A stretch of 48,271 nt of DNA from NCBI GenBank assembly GCA_020438485.1, contig JAGQUM010000021.1:1-48271 (forward strand). The letters are read 5' to 3'. The notes under the pieces are model-generated. The model saw only the letters and a list, made by a program, of their open reading frames with translations, was not told the DNA's origin and made no database searches. The position numbers and the translations under genes were made by a program. The stretch is from Thermoleophilia bacterium. GTDB lineage: Bacteria; Actinomycetota; Thermoleophilia; Miltoncostaeales; Miltoncostaeaceae. Positions 32,889 to 40,747 of the stretch are shown here, piece after piece; positions within the stretch are counted from its first letter, which is position 1, and each line of letters opens with the position of its first letter.

Positions 32889-34430
32889 GTGCGCATCCTG
32901 GTCCTCACGAACATGTACCCGGGCCCGCGGGACCCGGACTTCGGGGCCTTTGTGAAGCACATGGGCGACGCGCTGCGCGAACGGGGCAACGCCGTGGAGG
33001 TCGCCGCCATCGACGCCCGCGGCGGGGGCCCCCTGGGCGGCCCCGGCAAGTACGGGGGGCTCGCGAGGCGTGCCCTGGTCGCCGCCCGCCGGTGCGACGT
33101 GATCTACGCGCACTTCCTGTTTCCGACGGCGGCCATCGCCGCCGCCGCGCGCCGCCTGACCGGGGTGCCCTGGGTGGTCACGGCGCACGGCCAGGACGTG
33201 GCCAACCTCGAGCGCCCCGTCGTCCGCCGGGCCACGCAGCGGGCCCTGCGCTCGTGCAGCGCCGTCATCGCGGTGAGCCGCTACCTGGAGGCGCGTATGC
33301 GGACGTACCTCGACCCACTGCCGCCGGTCGAGGTCATCAACATGGGCGTGGACGTCACCCGGTTCGTGCCCGGCGACCGCGACGCGGCCCGGCGTGAGCT
33401 GGGCGTCTCGCCGTTCGGGCCGCTGGTGCTTGCCGTCGGGGGGCTGACGCGCCGCAAGGACCCCTTGACGCTGCTGCAGGCCGTCGCCCGGCTGCGGGAG
33501 GACCACCCCGACGTGCGGGTGGCGTTCGTGGGCGACGGGCCCCTGGCCGCTGCGGTGGACGCGGGCGCGGAGTCCCTGGGCATGGCCCGCCACGTCATCC
33601 GGCCGGGGGCGCTGGCGCACGACCGCGTCGCAACGTGGATCCAGGCATGCGACGTGCTCAGCATGGACAGCCGCGTCGAGCCACTCGGCGTGGTGGCGCT
33701 GGAGGCTCTCGCCAGCGGCCGGCCCGTGGTGGCCACCGCCCGCGGCGGCGCGCACGAGGTGGTTCCCACGCGTGGACCGGGGCGCATCGTGGAGCCCGGG
33801 GACCCCGCGCTGCTCGCCGCCGCGCTGGGGGACGTGCTGGCCGACCAGCCCGACCCCATGGACTGCCGCGCCGCCGCCGCCCCGCATCGGCTGGCCCGCC
33901 AGGCCGAACGCGTCGAGGCCGTCCTGATGCGGGCGCTCACGGGGCCCGAGGACGACACGCTCACCCCCCGGGGACGGCCGGTGGCGGTCGTCGGGCAGGA
34001 GCCGCCGGACCACCCCGACGTCCTGCGACTGATGGAGGAGTCGGCGGCGTTCAACGCCGCCACATACCCGGACGGGACGCCGCCGGTGCTGGACCCCGCG
34101 GCGCTCGAGGCGACCGGCGCGACGCTGCTGGTGGCGCGCAGCGGGGGGGCCGCGGTGGGATGCGCCGCGCTCGTGCCGCACGGCACCTGGGGCGAGGTCC
34201 GCGGCATGTACGTGGAGCCGGGGGGCCGCGGCGCGGGCCTTGGACGCCGCCTGCTGGACGCGCTCGAGGCCGTGGCCCGCGACGCCGGCATCGGGACGCT
34301 GCGGCTGGAGGCGGGCACCCGCCAGCCGGAGGCTCTCGCGCTGTACGAGGCGGCGGGCTACATCCGCCGCGACGCGTTCGAGGGGTACGCGCCCGACCCG
34401 CGCAGCGTGTTCATGGAGAAGCCCCTGTAG
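32889..34430 (+). CDS. GT4 glycosyltransferase fused to GNAT acetyltransferase
   Basis: This 513-residue protein starts at GTG 32889, with AGGGA upstream. Residues 1-355 are a GT4 GT-B enzyme: RILVLTNMYPGPRDPDFGAF, VVTAHGQDVANL, VINMGVDVTRF, AVGGLTRRKDPLTLLQA, FVGDGPLAAAV and an RVEPLGVVALEALASGRPVV E-x7-E region. Residues about 360-513 are a full GNAT domain of normal length (about 150): an N-terminal VAVVGQEPPDHPDVLRLMEE strand/helix, VRGMYVEPGGRGAGLGRRLL with the acetyl-CoA-binding RGAGLG, then LYEAAGYIRR. One polypeptide could therefore add a sugar and acetylate it, or control acetylation of the nascent lipid-linked glycan. Confidence 0.88.
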   Translation: MRILVLTNMYPGPRDPDFGAFVKHMGDALRERGNAVEVAAIDARGGGPLGGPGKYGGLARRALVAARRCDVIYAHFLFPTAAIAAAARRLTGVPWVVTAHGQDVANLERPVVRRATQRALRSCSAVIAVSRYLEARMRTYLDPLPPVEVINMGVDVTRFVPGDRDAARRELGVSPFGPLVLAVGGLTRRKDPLTLLQAVARLREDHPDVRVAFVGDGPLAAAVDAGAESLGMARHVIRPGALAHDRVATWIQACDVLSMDSRVEPLGVVALEALASGRPVVATARGGAHEVVPTRGPGRIVEPGDPALLAAALGDVLADQPDPMDCRAAAAPHRLARQAERVEAVLMRALTGPEDDTLTPRGRPVAVVGQEPPDHPDVLRLMEESAAFNAATYPDGTPPVLDPAALEATGATLLVARSGGAAVGCAALVPHGTWGEVRGMYVEPGGRGAGLGRRLLDALEAVARDAGIGTLRLEAGTRQPEALALYEAAGYIRRDAFEGYAPDPRSVFMEKPL

Positions 34431-34484
34431 CCGCCCGTCGGCGCGGGGCACAACCGCGGCGCGTCCGCGATCGCCGCCCGCTGC

Positions 34485-34490
34485 TAGCCT
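34485..34490 (+). promoter_or_regulatory. Candidate -10 box TAGCCT before the second polymerase gene
   Basis: TAGCCT fits TAnnnT and ends 10 nt before the ATG at 34501. Transcription would start within a few bases of the ATG, so the mRNA would be nearly leaderless, in line with the absence of a ribosome-binding site. It lies in the only notable gap (70 bp) between 31319 and 40698. Confidence 0.4.
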
Positions 34491-34500
34491 GGGCGGCCGA

Positions 34501-35958
34501 ATGGCCGGCGAGGGATCCCCCACGGCGGCGGCGCCCGCGCCGCCCCCGCACCTGATCGCGTGGGGAGCCGCCGCGGCCGCGCTGGCCGTGATCACGGCGT
34601 TCCTGCCGCCCGCGGGCGTCGTGCTGGCGCTGCTGGTCGGACTCGTCGCCGCCCTGTGGCACATCCCGGCGCCGCGCCTGGGCGTCGGCGTGGCGGGCGT
34701 CACCGTGGCGACCGCCGTCGGGGGACCCAGCCTGGCCCTGCCGCAGGCGCCCGAGGTGTTCCTGTCACGCATCGTGATCGTGCTGTTGGCGTTCGGGGTG
34801 CTGGCCCACATGGCCGCCGGCGGCACGCTGACGTGGCCCCGGGCGCTGACCCTGCCGGCCACGCTGCTCGGAGCCTGGCTGGCGTGGGCGGCGGCGTCCA
34901 TCGCGTGGGCCGAGCAGCCCGCGGCGGGCGTGCGGTGGACCCTCTACCTGGCCCTCGGCATCGTGCTGGCCCTCGTCATCCCCGTGGCCTTCGGCACGCG
35001 GGCCCGCGCGATCGGGCTGCTGAAGCTGCTGGGCGCGGTGTTCGCGGTCGTCACCCTGGTGTCCCTGATGGAGCTGGTGCTCCACGTCCGCCTGCCCACG
35101 TCCCGCCTGGCGGGGAAGGCAACCGACACCGCGTTCGCCGCCACGTCGTTCTTCGGCAACGAGAACAACCTGGCCACGTACCTCAGCCTCACGCTTCCCT
35201 ACTTCCTGGCACTGGTGATCGTGTTCAACGACATCCGGGTGCGCGCCGCGGGGGCCGCGGGCGGCCTCGCGTGCCTGATGCTGCTGCTCTACACGGGCAG
35301 CAAGTCCAACGTGCTGGCAACCGCGCTGGTCCTGATCACGCTACTCATCAACTTGGCCACCGACCTCCGCCAGCGGCGCAAGGCCCTCGTGACCGCGGGC
35401 GTGGCCGTGGCGGCCGTGGCGCTCGTCGTGCCCGCCATCCTCGGGGCCGGGCTCATCAAGCTGCCCGACCGGGCGGTGTCGAAGTTCAGCTTCAGCATCC
35501 TCAGCGACCAGGTGCAGAGCGGGCAGGGCTCGGGCGCCGTGCGCAGCAATCTGCTGGGCGACGGCCTCAACCTGGTGAAGGAGACCGGCGGCATCGGCGT
35601 CGGGGCCGGCAACGCGGACGTCCACATCGGGTCGCTGGCCAACTTCCCCGGCGTCTCCAACCTGCACAACTGGTGGCTCGAGGTCGTGGTGAACGGCGGC
35701 CTGGTCGGGCTGGGCCTGTACGTCTGCTTCTTCCTTTTCCTGTACGCCGGCCAGCTGCGCCAGACCCGCGTCGCCGAGGATCCGCTGGTGCGCTACCTCG
35801 GCCTCGCGGGCGTGGCGTCGCTGACCGGGTTCGTGGTCGGCTGCCTGGGGCCCTCCAGTGTGCTGGCCTTCGCGCCCATGTGGATCACGTTCGGGCTGTG
35901 CCTGCTGACCGTCGTGCTCGCCACCAAGGCCCGCGCCAACGGAGGGAGGCTCCCGTGA
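34501..35958 (+). CDS. O-antigen ligase/TuaE-like polymerase
   Basis: I start this 485-residue protein at ATG 34501; an upstream open frame is a shadow. About 11-12 membrane helices are visible. Motifs are TSFFGNENNLATYLSLTLPYF (shared with TuaE-type enzymes; read as SFFGNENNLATYLSL), YTGSKSNVLATALVLI, LLGDGLNLVKETGGIGVGAG and NLHNWWLEVVVNGGLVGLG. The NLHNWWLE piece is typical of the Wzy_C/O-antigen ligase family. It is a second polymerase/ligase in the same operon and differs clearly from the one at 31319-32848, so the two may handle different repeats, or one may ligate the polymer to a carrier. Confidence 0.85.
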   Translation: MAGEGSPTAAAPAPPPHLIAWGAAAAALAVITAFLPPAGVVLALLVGLVAALWHIPAPRLGVGVAGVTVATAVGGPSLALPQAPEVFLSRIVIVLLAFGVLAHMAAGGTLTWPRALTLPATLLGAWLAWAAASIAWAEQPAAGVRWTLYLALGIVLALVIPVAFGTRARAIGLLKLLGAVFAVVTLVSLMELVLHVRLPTSRLAGKATDTAFAATSFFGNENNLATYLSLTLPYFLALVIVFNDIRVRAAGAAGGLACLMLLLYTGSKSNVLATALVLITLLINLATDLRQRRKALVTAGVAVAAVALVVPAILGAGLIKLPDRAVSKFSFSILSDQVQSGQGSGAVRSNLLGDGLNLVKETGGIGVGAGNADVHIGSLANFPGVSNLHNWWLEVVVNGGLVGLGLYVCFFLFLYAGQLRQTRVAEDPLVRYLGLAGVASLTGFVVGCLGPSSVLAFAPMWITFGLCLLTVVLATKARANGGRLP

Positions 35959-37148
35959 GGGTGCTGATGCTGAGCCACATGTACCCCAGCCCCGTCAACC
36001 CGACGGCCGGCATCTTCGTGCACGAGCAGGTGCGCGCGCTGCAGAACCTGGGGCACGACGTCCGCGTGGTGTCGCCCACCGGGTGGGCGCCCCCGGGCCT
36101 CACCCGGTGGGCGTCCCATCGGGACGTGCCGGGTACCGACGTCGTGGACGGCGTCCGCGTGCTGTACCCCAGGAAGCTGTCGCTGCCCGGCGCCCGCCTG
36201 GGAACCCGCAACGCGCAGGCCATGCTGCTGGCCATCCGCGGCCCGCTACGCCGCATCCACACGCGCTGGCGGTTCGACGTGATCCACGCCCAGATGCTGG
36301 TGCCCGACGGCTGGGCGGCCGCCGCCGTGGGGGCCGAGCTGGGCGTCCCGGTGCTCGGCACGGCCCACCGCGCCGACGTCATCGACCTCCCGGCCCGCAG
36401 CGCCGCGTTCGCCGACCAGGTGCGCGAGGCCGTCGAGAGCATCGACCAGATCGCCACGGTCAGCCGCGCCATCCGTGAGGCCGCCGAGAAGGCCGGGCGG
36501 CCCGTCCGCCCCATCGAGGTGGTGCCCAACGGCGCCGACACCGCCGTGTTCTTCCCGCGCGACAGGCGGGAGGCGCGCCGCCGTCTGGGCATCCCCGAAG
36601 ACGGCCTCGTGATCTCGTACGTCGGCAAGCTGGTGCCCCGCAAGGGCGTCGACGTGCTGATCGACGCCATGGGGATGCTGCGCGATCGCATGACGCCGCT
36701 TCCCCTGCTGGTGGCGGCGGGTGTCGGCGAGATGCGGGAGGGCCTGGAGGCGCGCTGCAGCGAGATGGGCATCGCCGACCGTGTGCGGTGGGTCGGCAAG
36801 ATCCCCCACGACGACGTGGCCTGGTACATGGCCGCCGGCGACGTGTTCGTGCTGCCGTCGTACTCCGAGGGCCTTCCCACCGTGGCGTGCGAGGCGCTCA
36901 ACTGCGGCGTGCCGATGGTGGCCACGGCGGTCGACGGCACGCCGGAGATCGTGCGCCACGAGGAGACGGGACTGCTGGTGCCCGCCGGCGAGGCCGCTCC
37001 CCTGGCCGACGCGCTGGAGCGCATCCTCACCGACCACGCGCTGCGCGCCCACCTGGCCGAGACCGCCGCCCGCGTGGGCCGCGACGAGTACACGTGGGAC
37101 GCCAACGCGCGGCACACCGCCCGCCTGTACGAGGAGCTGGTCCGCTGA
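35955..37148 (+). CDS. GT4-family glycosyltransferase
   Basis: I start this 397-residue protein at GTG 35955, overlapping the previous stop (GTGA) and preceded by GGAGGGAGG. Its N-terminal domain starts RVLMLSHMYPSPVNPTAGIF, followed by HVLGT-like TAHRADVIDLPARS. The C-terminal domain shows YVGKLVPRKGVDVLIDAM, PHDDVAWYMAAGDVFVLPS, SEGLPTVACEALNCGVPMV and DGTPEIVRHEETGLLVP, all classical GT4 donor-site elements. It probably extends the lipid-linked repeat on the cytoplasmic face. The nearby ATP-grasp gene starts within its stop codon. Confidence 0.9.
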   Translation: MRVLMLSHMYPSPVNPTAGIFVHEQVRALQNLGHDVRVVSPTGWAPPGLTRWASHRDVPGTDVVDGVRVLYPRKLSLPGARLGTRNAQAMLLAIRGPLRRIHTRWRFDVIHAQMLVPDGWAAAAVGAELGVPVLGTAHRADVIDLPARSAAFADQVREAVESIDQIATVSRAIREAAEKAGRPVRPIEVVPNGADTAVFFPRDRREARRRLGIPEDGLVISYVGKLVPRKGVDVLIDAMGMLRDRMTPLPLLVAAGVGEMREGLEARCSEMGIADRVRWVGKIPHDDVAWYMAAGDVFVLPSYSEGLPTVACEALNCGVPMVATAVDGTPEIVRHEETGLLVPAGEAAPLADALERILTDHALRAHLAETAARVGRDEYTWDANARHTARLYEELVR

Positions 37149-38314
37149 GCGCCCGCCACACCGTCCCCGCCGTCATCCTCCAGGCGTCGGGCCCGAACTC
37201 GTTGGGCATCGCCCGCGCGCTGGGCCGCGAGGGCGTGCCGGTGGTCGCCACCGACCACGCGCCGGACGCCCTCGGCATGACGTCCCGGTACTGCGGCCGC
37301 GACGCGCTGCGCGACCCCCTTGCCGACGCCGAGGGGTTCGTCGACGACCTGCTGGCCCTGGGCGAGCGCCTGGGCGACCGGCCCGTGCTGTTCGCCACGC
37401 ACGACGAGGCCATCGCCGCCATCGCCCCCCGCGAGGACGAGGTGCGCGCCCGCTTCCGCGTGCCGTGGAGCCCGTGGGCCGACATGAGCGTCACGATCGA
37501 CAAGGGCGGCCAGCACGCGGCGGCGAGGGCCATCGGGTTCCCCGTGCCGGGCACGGCCGAGCCCGCCGCCGACGCCGATCCCCGCGAGGCCGTCCGCGAC
37601 GCGGGCCTGCGCTACCCCGTGATCCTCAAGCCGCGCTACGCGCCCGAGTTCCGCCGCCGGTTCCGCGCGCAGGTGCTGCGGGCCGACGATGCCGACGCGC
37701 TGGCGCGCGAGTGGGAGCGGGCCGTGCCGTACGGGCCCCAGATCCAGGAGGTCATCCCGGGAGGCGACGACTGCTTCTGGACCCTGGGGAGCTATCGCGA
37801 CGCGGACGGCGTGCCGCGCGCCACGTTCACGGGGCACAAGCTGCGCCAGTGGCCGCCGAACTTCGGCACGGCCCGGGCCGCGGAGGCCGTGTGGGACCCG
37901 GCGTTCGCCGCCCGCTGCCACGCGCTGCTGGACGAGCTGCGGTTCCACGGCATCAGCCAGGTGGAGGTCAAGCGCGACCCACGCGACGGCCGGGACCACC
38001 TCATCGAGGTGAACCCGCGCTCGTGGCTGTGGATCAGCCTGGCCACCCGCTGCGGCGTGAACGTGCCGTACGCGTGCTACCGCGATGCCATCGGCGACCC
38101 GTTCGATGCGGTGTCGGGCCACCCCGGCGGGCGTCGTTGGACGCTGGCCGCCAAGCACCTGGTGGCGAGCGCGAAGGAGATCCGCGCGGGAACCTGGACC
38201 GCGCGCGAGTTCGCCCGTTCCATCGCGCCGCCCGTCATCGACGGCGTGATCGACCCCCGCGACCCCGTGCCGGCGCTGCGCCAGTACGCCCGCATGGCCC
38301 GGAGGCGCCGGTGA
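37145..38314 (+). CDS. ATP-grasp ligase, probable CTG start
   Basis: The N-terminal beta-alpha-beta (VPAVILQASGPNSLGIARALG) begins only 7 residues after CTG 37145, which overlaps the previous TGA as CTGA and has GAGGAG 9 nt upstream. The nearest alternative, GTG 37094, has no ribosome-binding site and would overlap 55 nt. The protein is 389 residues. It has a pre-ATP-grasp domain, then YPVILKPRYAPEFRRRF (ATP-binding Lys), QIQEVIPGGDDCFW and the metal-binding HLIEVNPRSWLW. ATP-grasp enzymes activate a carboxylate with ATP and couple it to an amine or other nucleophile; here an amino-acid or acyl modification of a sugar is likely. Its partner gene is the deacetylase-GT4 fusion, which could create the free amine. 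Confidence 0.85.
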   Translation: MSARHTVPAVILQASGPNSLGIARALGREGVPVVATDHAPDALGMTSRYCGRDALRDPLADAEGFVDDLLALGERLGDRPVLFATHDEAIAAIAPREDEVRARFRVPWSPWADMSVTIDKGGQHAAARAIGFPVPGTAEPAADADPREAVRDAGLRYPVILKPRYAPEFRRRFRAQVLRADDADALAREWERAVPYGPQIQEVIPGGDDCFWTLGSYRDADGVPRATFTGHKLRQWPPNFGTARAAEAVWDPAFAARCHALLDELRFHGISQVEVKRDPRDGRDHLIEVNPRSWLWISLATRCGVNVPYACYRDAIGDPFDAVSGHPGGRRWTLAAKHLVASAKEIRAGTWTAREFARSIAPPVIDGVIDPRDPVPALRQYARMARRRR

Positions 38315-40698
38315 GCGGGAGTCTGCGGATACGCATCGAGGGCTGCCGGGCGTCGTTCGCGCCGCGCGCCCGCTGGGTGCTGGGCGAGTTCGCCGCCGCC
38401 CTCGACCGGGAGGCGGTGTTCACCGACGGCGAGGCCGACGTGGTCTACGCCCCGGCACGACCCGCCGGCGGCGGCGTGTGGATCCCCGCCGACGACGCTG
38501 CGCAGGGCTTCTTCGAGCGTCGCGACCCGCTGCCCGGACCCGTCGCGCACCCCGGCCGCGGCGTCAAGCTGCTGTTCCCGCCCGCCCCCGACGCCGACGC
38601 GATCCCCGGCGACATCGTGGCCAGCGCGTTCGCGCTCATGGCCCGTTGGGACGAGTGGTGCGTGCCGGACCGCGACGAGTTCGACCGCCTGCGGTTCCGC
38701 GACACCACGGTCGCCCGCATGGAGGGCCTGGACGTCGAGGAGCCCGCCGTGGAGGGCTACATCGCGCGCCTGCGCGAGGCGCTCGGCATGCCCGCCCCGT
38801 CGGCCTGGACCGTGTACCTGACGCACGACATCGACCGTATCCGCCGCTTCACCCCCAAGGGGGTCGCCGGCATGATGCGCCGCCGCGGCCCGCGGGCGCT
38901 CGGGGCCCTCGCCGGCGCCGACCCGTGGAACAACATCCCCGCGATGCTCTGGGAGACGACGCAGCGGGGCCTCGCGCCGACGGTGTTCCTCATCGGCCGC
39001 AACCGGCACCGGCTGGACGGCACCCCTCGGGCGACGTACGAGCGCGAGCGCGCCGCGATGGCCGCCGCCGTGCACGCCGCGGGCGGCGAGGTGGGCCTCC
39101 ACTGCTCGTTCGGCGCGTCCGAAGACCCCGCGGCGCTGCGCGACGAGCTGGCGTTGCTCCGCGACGAGACCGGCCTCCCGATCCGCAGCGTGCGATATCA
39201 CTACCTGCGTTTTCGCTATCACGAGACCGTGCGTTGGCTCGAGGAGGCCGGGGTCGCCGCCGACACCAGCCTGGGGTCGTCCGCCGCGGTGGGCTACACC
39301 GCGGGCATCGCCCGGCCGTTCCGCCCCTACCTGCTGGCAGAGGAGCGTCCCGCGAACCTGGTGGAGATCCCGCTGGCCGTGATGGACACCGCCATGCACT
39401 CGTCCCTGGGCCTCGACGCCGCCGCCGCGCGCGAGCGGGTCCTCGGCGTGCTGGACGCCGCCCGACGGGCGGGCGGGGCGGTGTCGCTGCTGTGGCACAA
39501 CACGTACTTCGACGACGACCGCGCGCCCGGGTACGGCCCCCTGTGGGGGGGTTTGCTGGACGCCCTCGCCGAGCGCGGCGCCACCATGGGCCCCATCGAC
39601 CCGCCCGGCGCGCCCGCGGGCGCGCGCCTGGAGGGGCGGCGCGTGCTGCACCTCACCAGCGTCCACCGCCCCCGCGACGTTCGCATCTTCCACAAGGAGG
39701 CCGGGGCGGCCGCCCGGGCGGGGGCCGACGCGGGCGTGCTGGCGCTGGGCGGCCGCGTGCGGCGCGGGCGGCGCATCCTGGCCGGGTGGCGGCTGATGGC
39801 CGAGGCCGCCCGGCGTGGCGCCGACGTGTACCACGTGCACGACCCCGAGCTGCTTCCCGCCGCGCTGGTGCTGAGGGCGCGCACGGGCACGCCGGTGGTC
39901 TACGACGTGCACGAGTACCTGGGCGAGACGGTCCGCACCAAGCGCTACCTGCCCGCGGTCGTGCGCCGTCCGCTGGCCGTGGCCGCCGAGCGTGCCGAGC
40001 GGGCGGCCGCGCTGCGCCTGGACGGCGTCGTGGGCGTCAACGAGGACCTGGCGGCCCGGTTCGCCCACCGGGGGCAGCGGGCCGTGTCGGTGACCAACGC
40101 GCCGTGGGGCCACGCGTACCCCGTGCCTCCTCCCGCCACCGAGCCGGTCGTGTTGTACGTCGGCGGCCTGGGACCTCAACGGGGCCTGCCGCTGATGAAG
40201 GAGGCGTGGCCGCTGGTCTCCACACCCGGCGCGCGACTGATCCTGGCGGGTCCCGGCGACCCCGGCGAGCTGCCGGACGGCGTGGAGTGCCTGGGCGTCG
40301 TCGACCACGGTGAGGTGGCCGGGCTCCTCGCCCGCGCCGCCGTGGCGTGGGTGCCGCTGCAGCCGCACCCCAACTACGCGCGCGCCGTGCCCACCAAGCT
40401 CGTCGAGGCCATGGCGTCGGCCCGGCCGGTGGTGGCCGGCGACTTCGGCCGCATGGCGATGATCGTGCGTGCCGCGGACTGCGGCCTGCTCGTGGAGCCC
40501 GGCGATCCGGCCGCGCACGCCGCCGCCATCGACCGGCTGCTGGGCGACCCGGGCGAGGCCCGCCGGCTGGGCGCCGCGGGTCGCGCGGCGTTCGAGGACG
40601 GCTGGTCGTACGAGCGCCAGGCCGACAGGCTCACGGGGTTCTACGCCCGCGTGCTCGGCGACGCCGACCCGGCGGCCCCCGCCGACGGCACCGGATAG
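38311..40698 (+). CDS. Polysaccharide deacetylase (NodB-like) fused to GT4 glycosyltransferase
   Basis: This 795-residue protein starts at GTG 38311, overlapping the previous stop (GTGA). Residues about 1-160 are a small N-terminal domain of the type often preceding these deacetylases (CRASFAPRARWVLGEFAAAL). Residues 165-430 are NodB-like: the metal/catalytic motif LTHDIDRIRRF (Asp173, Asp175), ETTQRGLAPTVFLIGRN, GGEVGLHCSFGAS and SLLWHNTYFDD. Residues about 443-795 form a GT4 domain: LHLTSVHRPRDVRIFHKEA, YHVHDPELLPAAL, YDVHEYLGETVRTKRYL, LYVGGLGPQRGLPLMKEAW, LQPHPNYARAVPTKLVEAM and RPVVAGDFG. It could deacetylate an N-acetylated sugar and add the next residue, or the domains may act on different sites. 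There is no signal peptide, so it is cytoplasmic. Confidence 0.87.
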   Translation: MSGSLRIRIEGCRASFAPRARWVLGEFAAALDREAVFTDGEADVVYAPARPAGGGVWIPADDAAQGFFERRDPLPGPVAHPGRGVKLLFPPAPDADAIPGDIVASAFALMARWDEWCVPDRDEFDRLRFRDTTVARMEGLDVEEPAVEGYIARLREALGMPAPSAWTVYLTHDIDRIRRFTPKGVAGMMRRRGPRALGALAGADPWNNIPAMLWETTQRGLAPTVFLIGRNRHRLDGTPRATYERERAAMAAAVHAAGGEVGLHCSFGASEDPAALRDELALLRDETGLPIRSVRYHYLRFRYHETVRWLEEAGVAADTSLGSSAAVGYTAGIARPFRPYLLAEERPANLVEIPLAVMDTAMHSSLGLDAAAARERVLGVLDAARRAGGAVSLLWHNTYFDDDRAPGYGPLWGGLLDALAERGATMGPIDPPGAPAGARLEGRRVLHLTSVHRPRDVRIFHKEAGAAARAGADAGVLALGGRVRRGRRILAGWRLMAEAARRGADVYHVHDPELLPAALVLRARTGTPVVYDVHEYLGETVRTKRYLPAVVRRPLAVAAERAERAAALRLDGVVGVNEDLAARFAHRGQRAVSVTNAPWGHAYPVPPPATEPVVLYVGGLGPQRGLPLMKEAWPLVSTPGARLILAGPGDPGELPDGVECLGVVDHGEVAGLLARAAVAWVPLQPHPNYARAVPTKLVEAMASARPVVAGDFGRMAMIVRAADCGLLVEPGDPAAHAAAIDRLLGDPGEARRLGAAGRAAFEDGWSYERQADRLTGFYARVLGDADPAAPADGTG

Positions 40699-40701
40699 TT
40701 T
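40696..40701 (+). promoter_or_regulatory. Candidate -10 box TAGTTT overlapping a stop codon
   Basis: TAGTTT (TAnnnT) contains the TAG stop of the deacetylase-GT4 gene. A transcript starting near 40708 would have a leader of about 40 nt with CAGGAG at 40731-40736 before the GTG at 40748. The match is good, but with one base class required it may be chance. Confidence 0.3.
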
Positions 40702-40747
40702 CCGTGGCGATCTCGTCCCCGCCCCCGACCCAGGAGCCCGCCGCCGC

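Noticed and set aside
38077-40518. An 813-codon minus-strand open frame opposite the deacetylase-GT4 gene
   Set aside because: No motif, typical shadow composition; the plus-strand frame has NodB and GT4 signatures.
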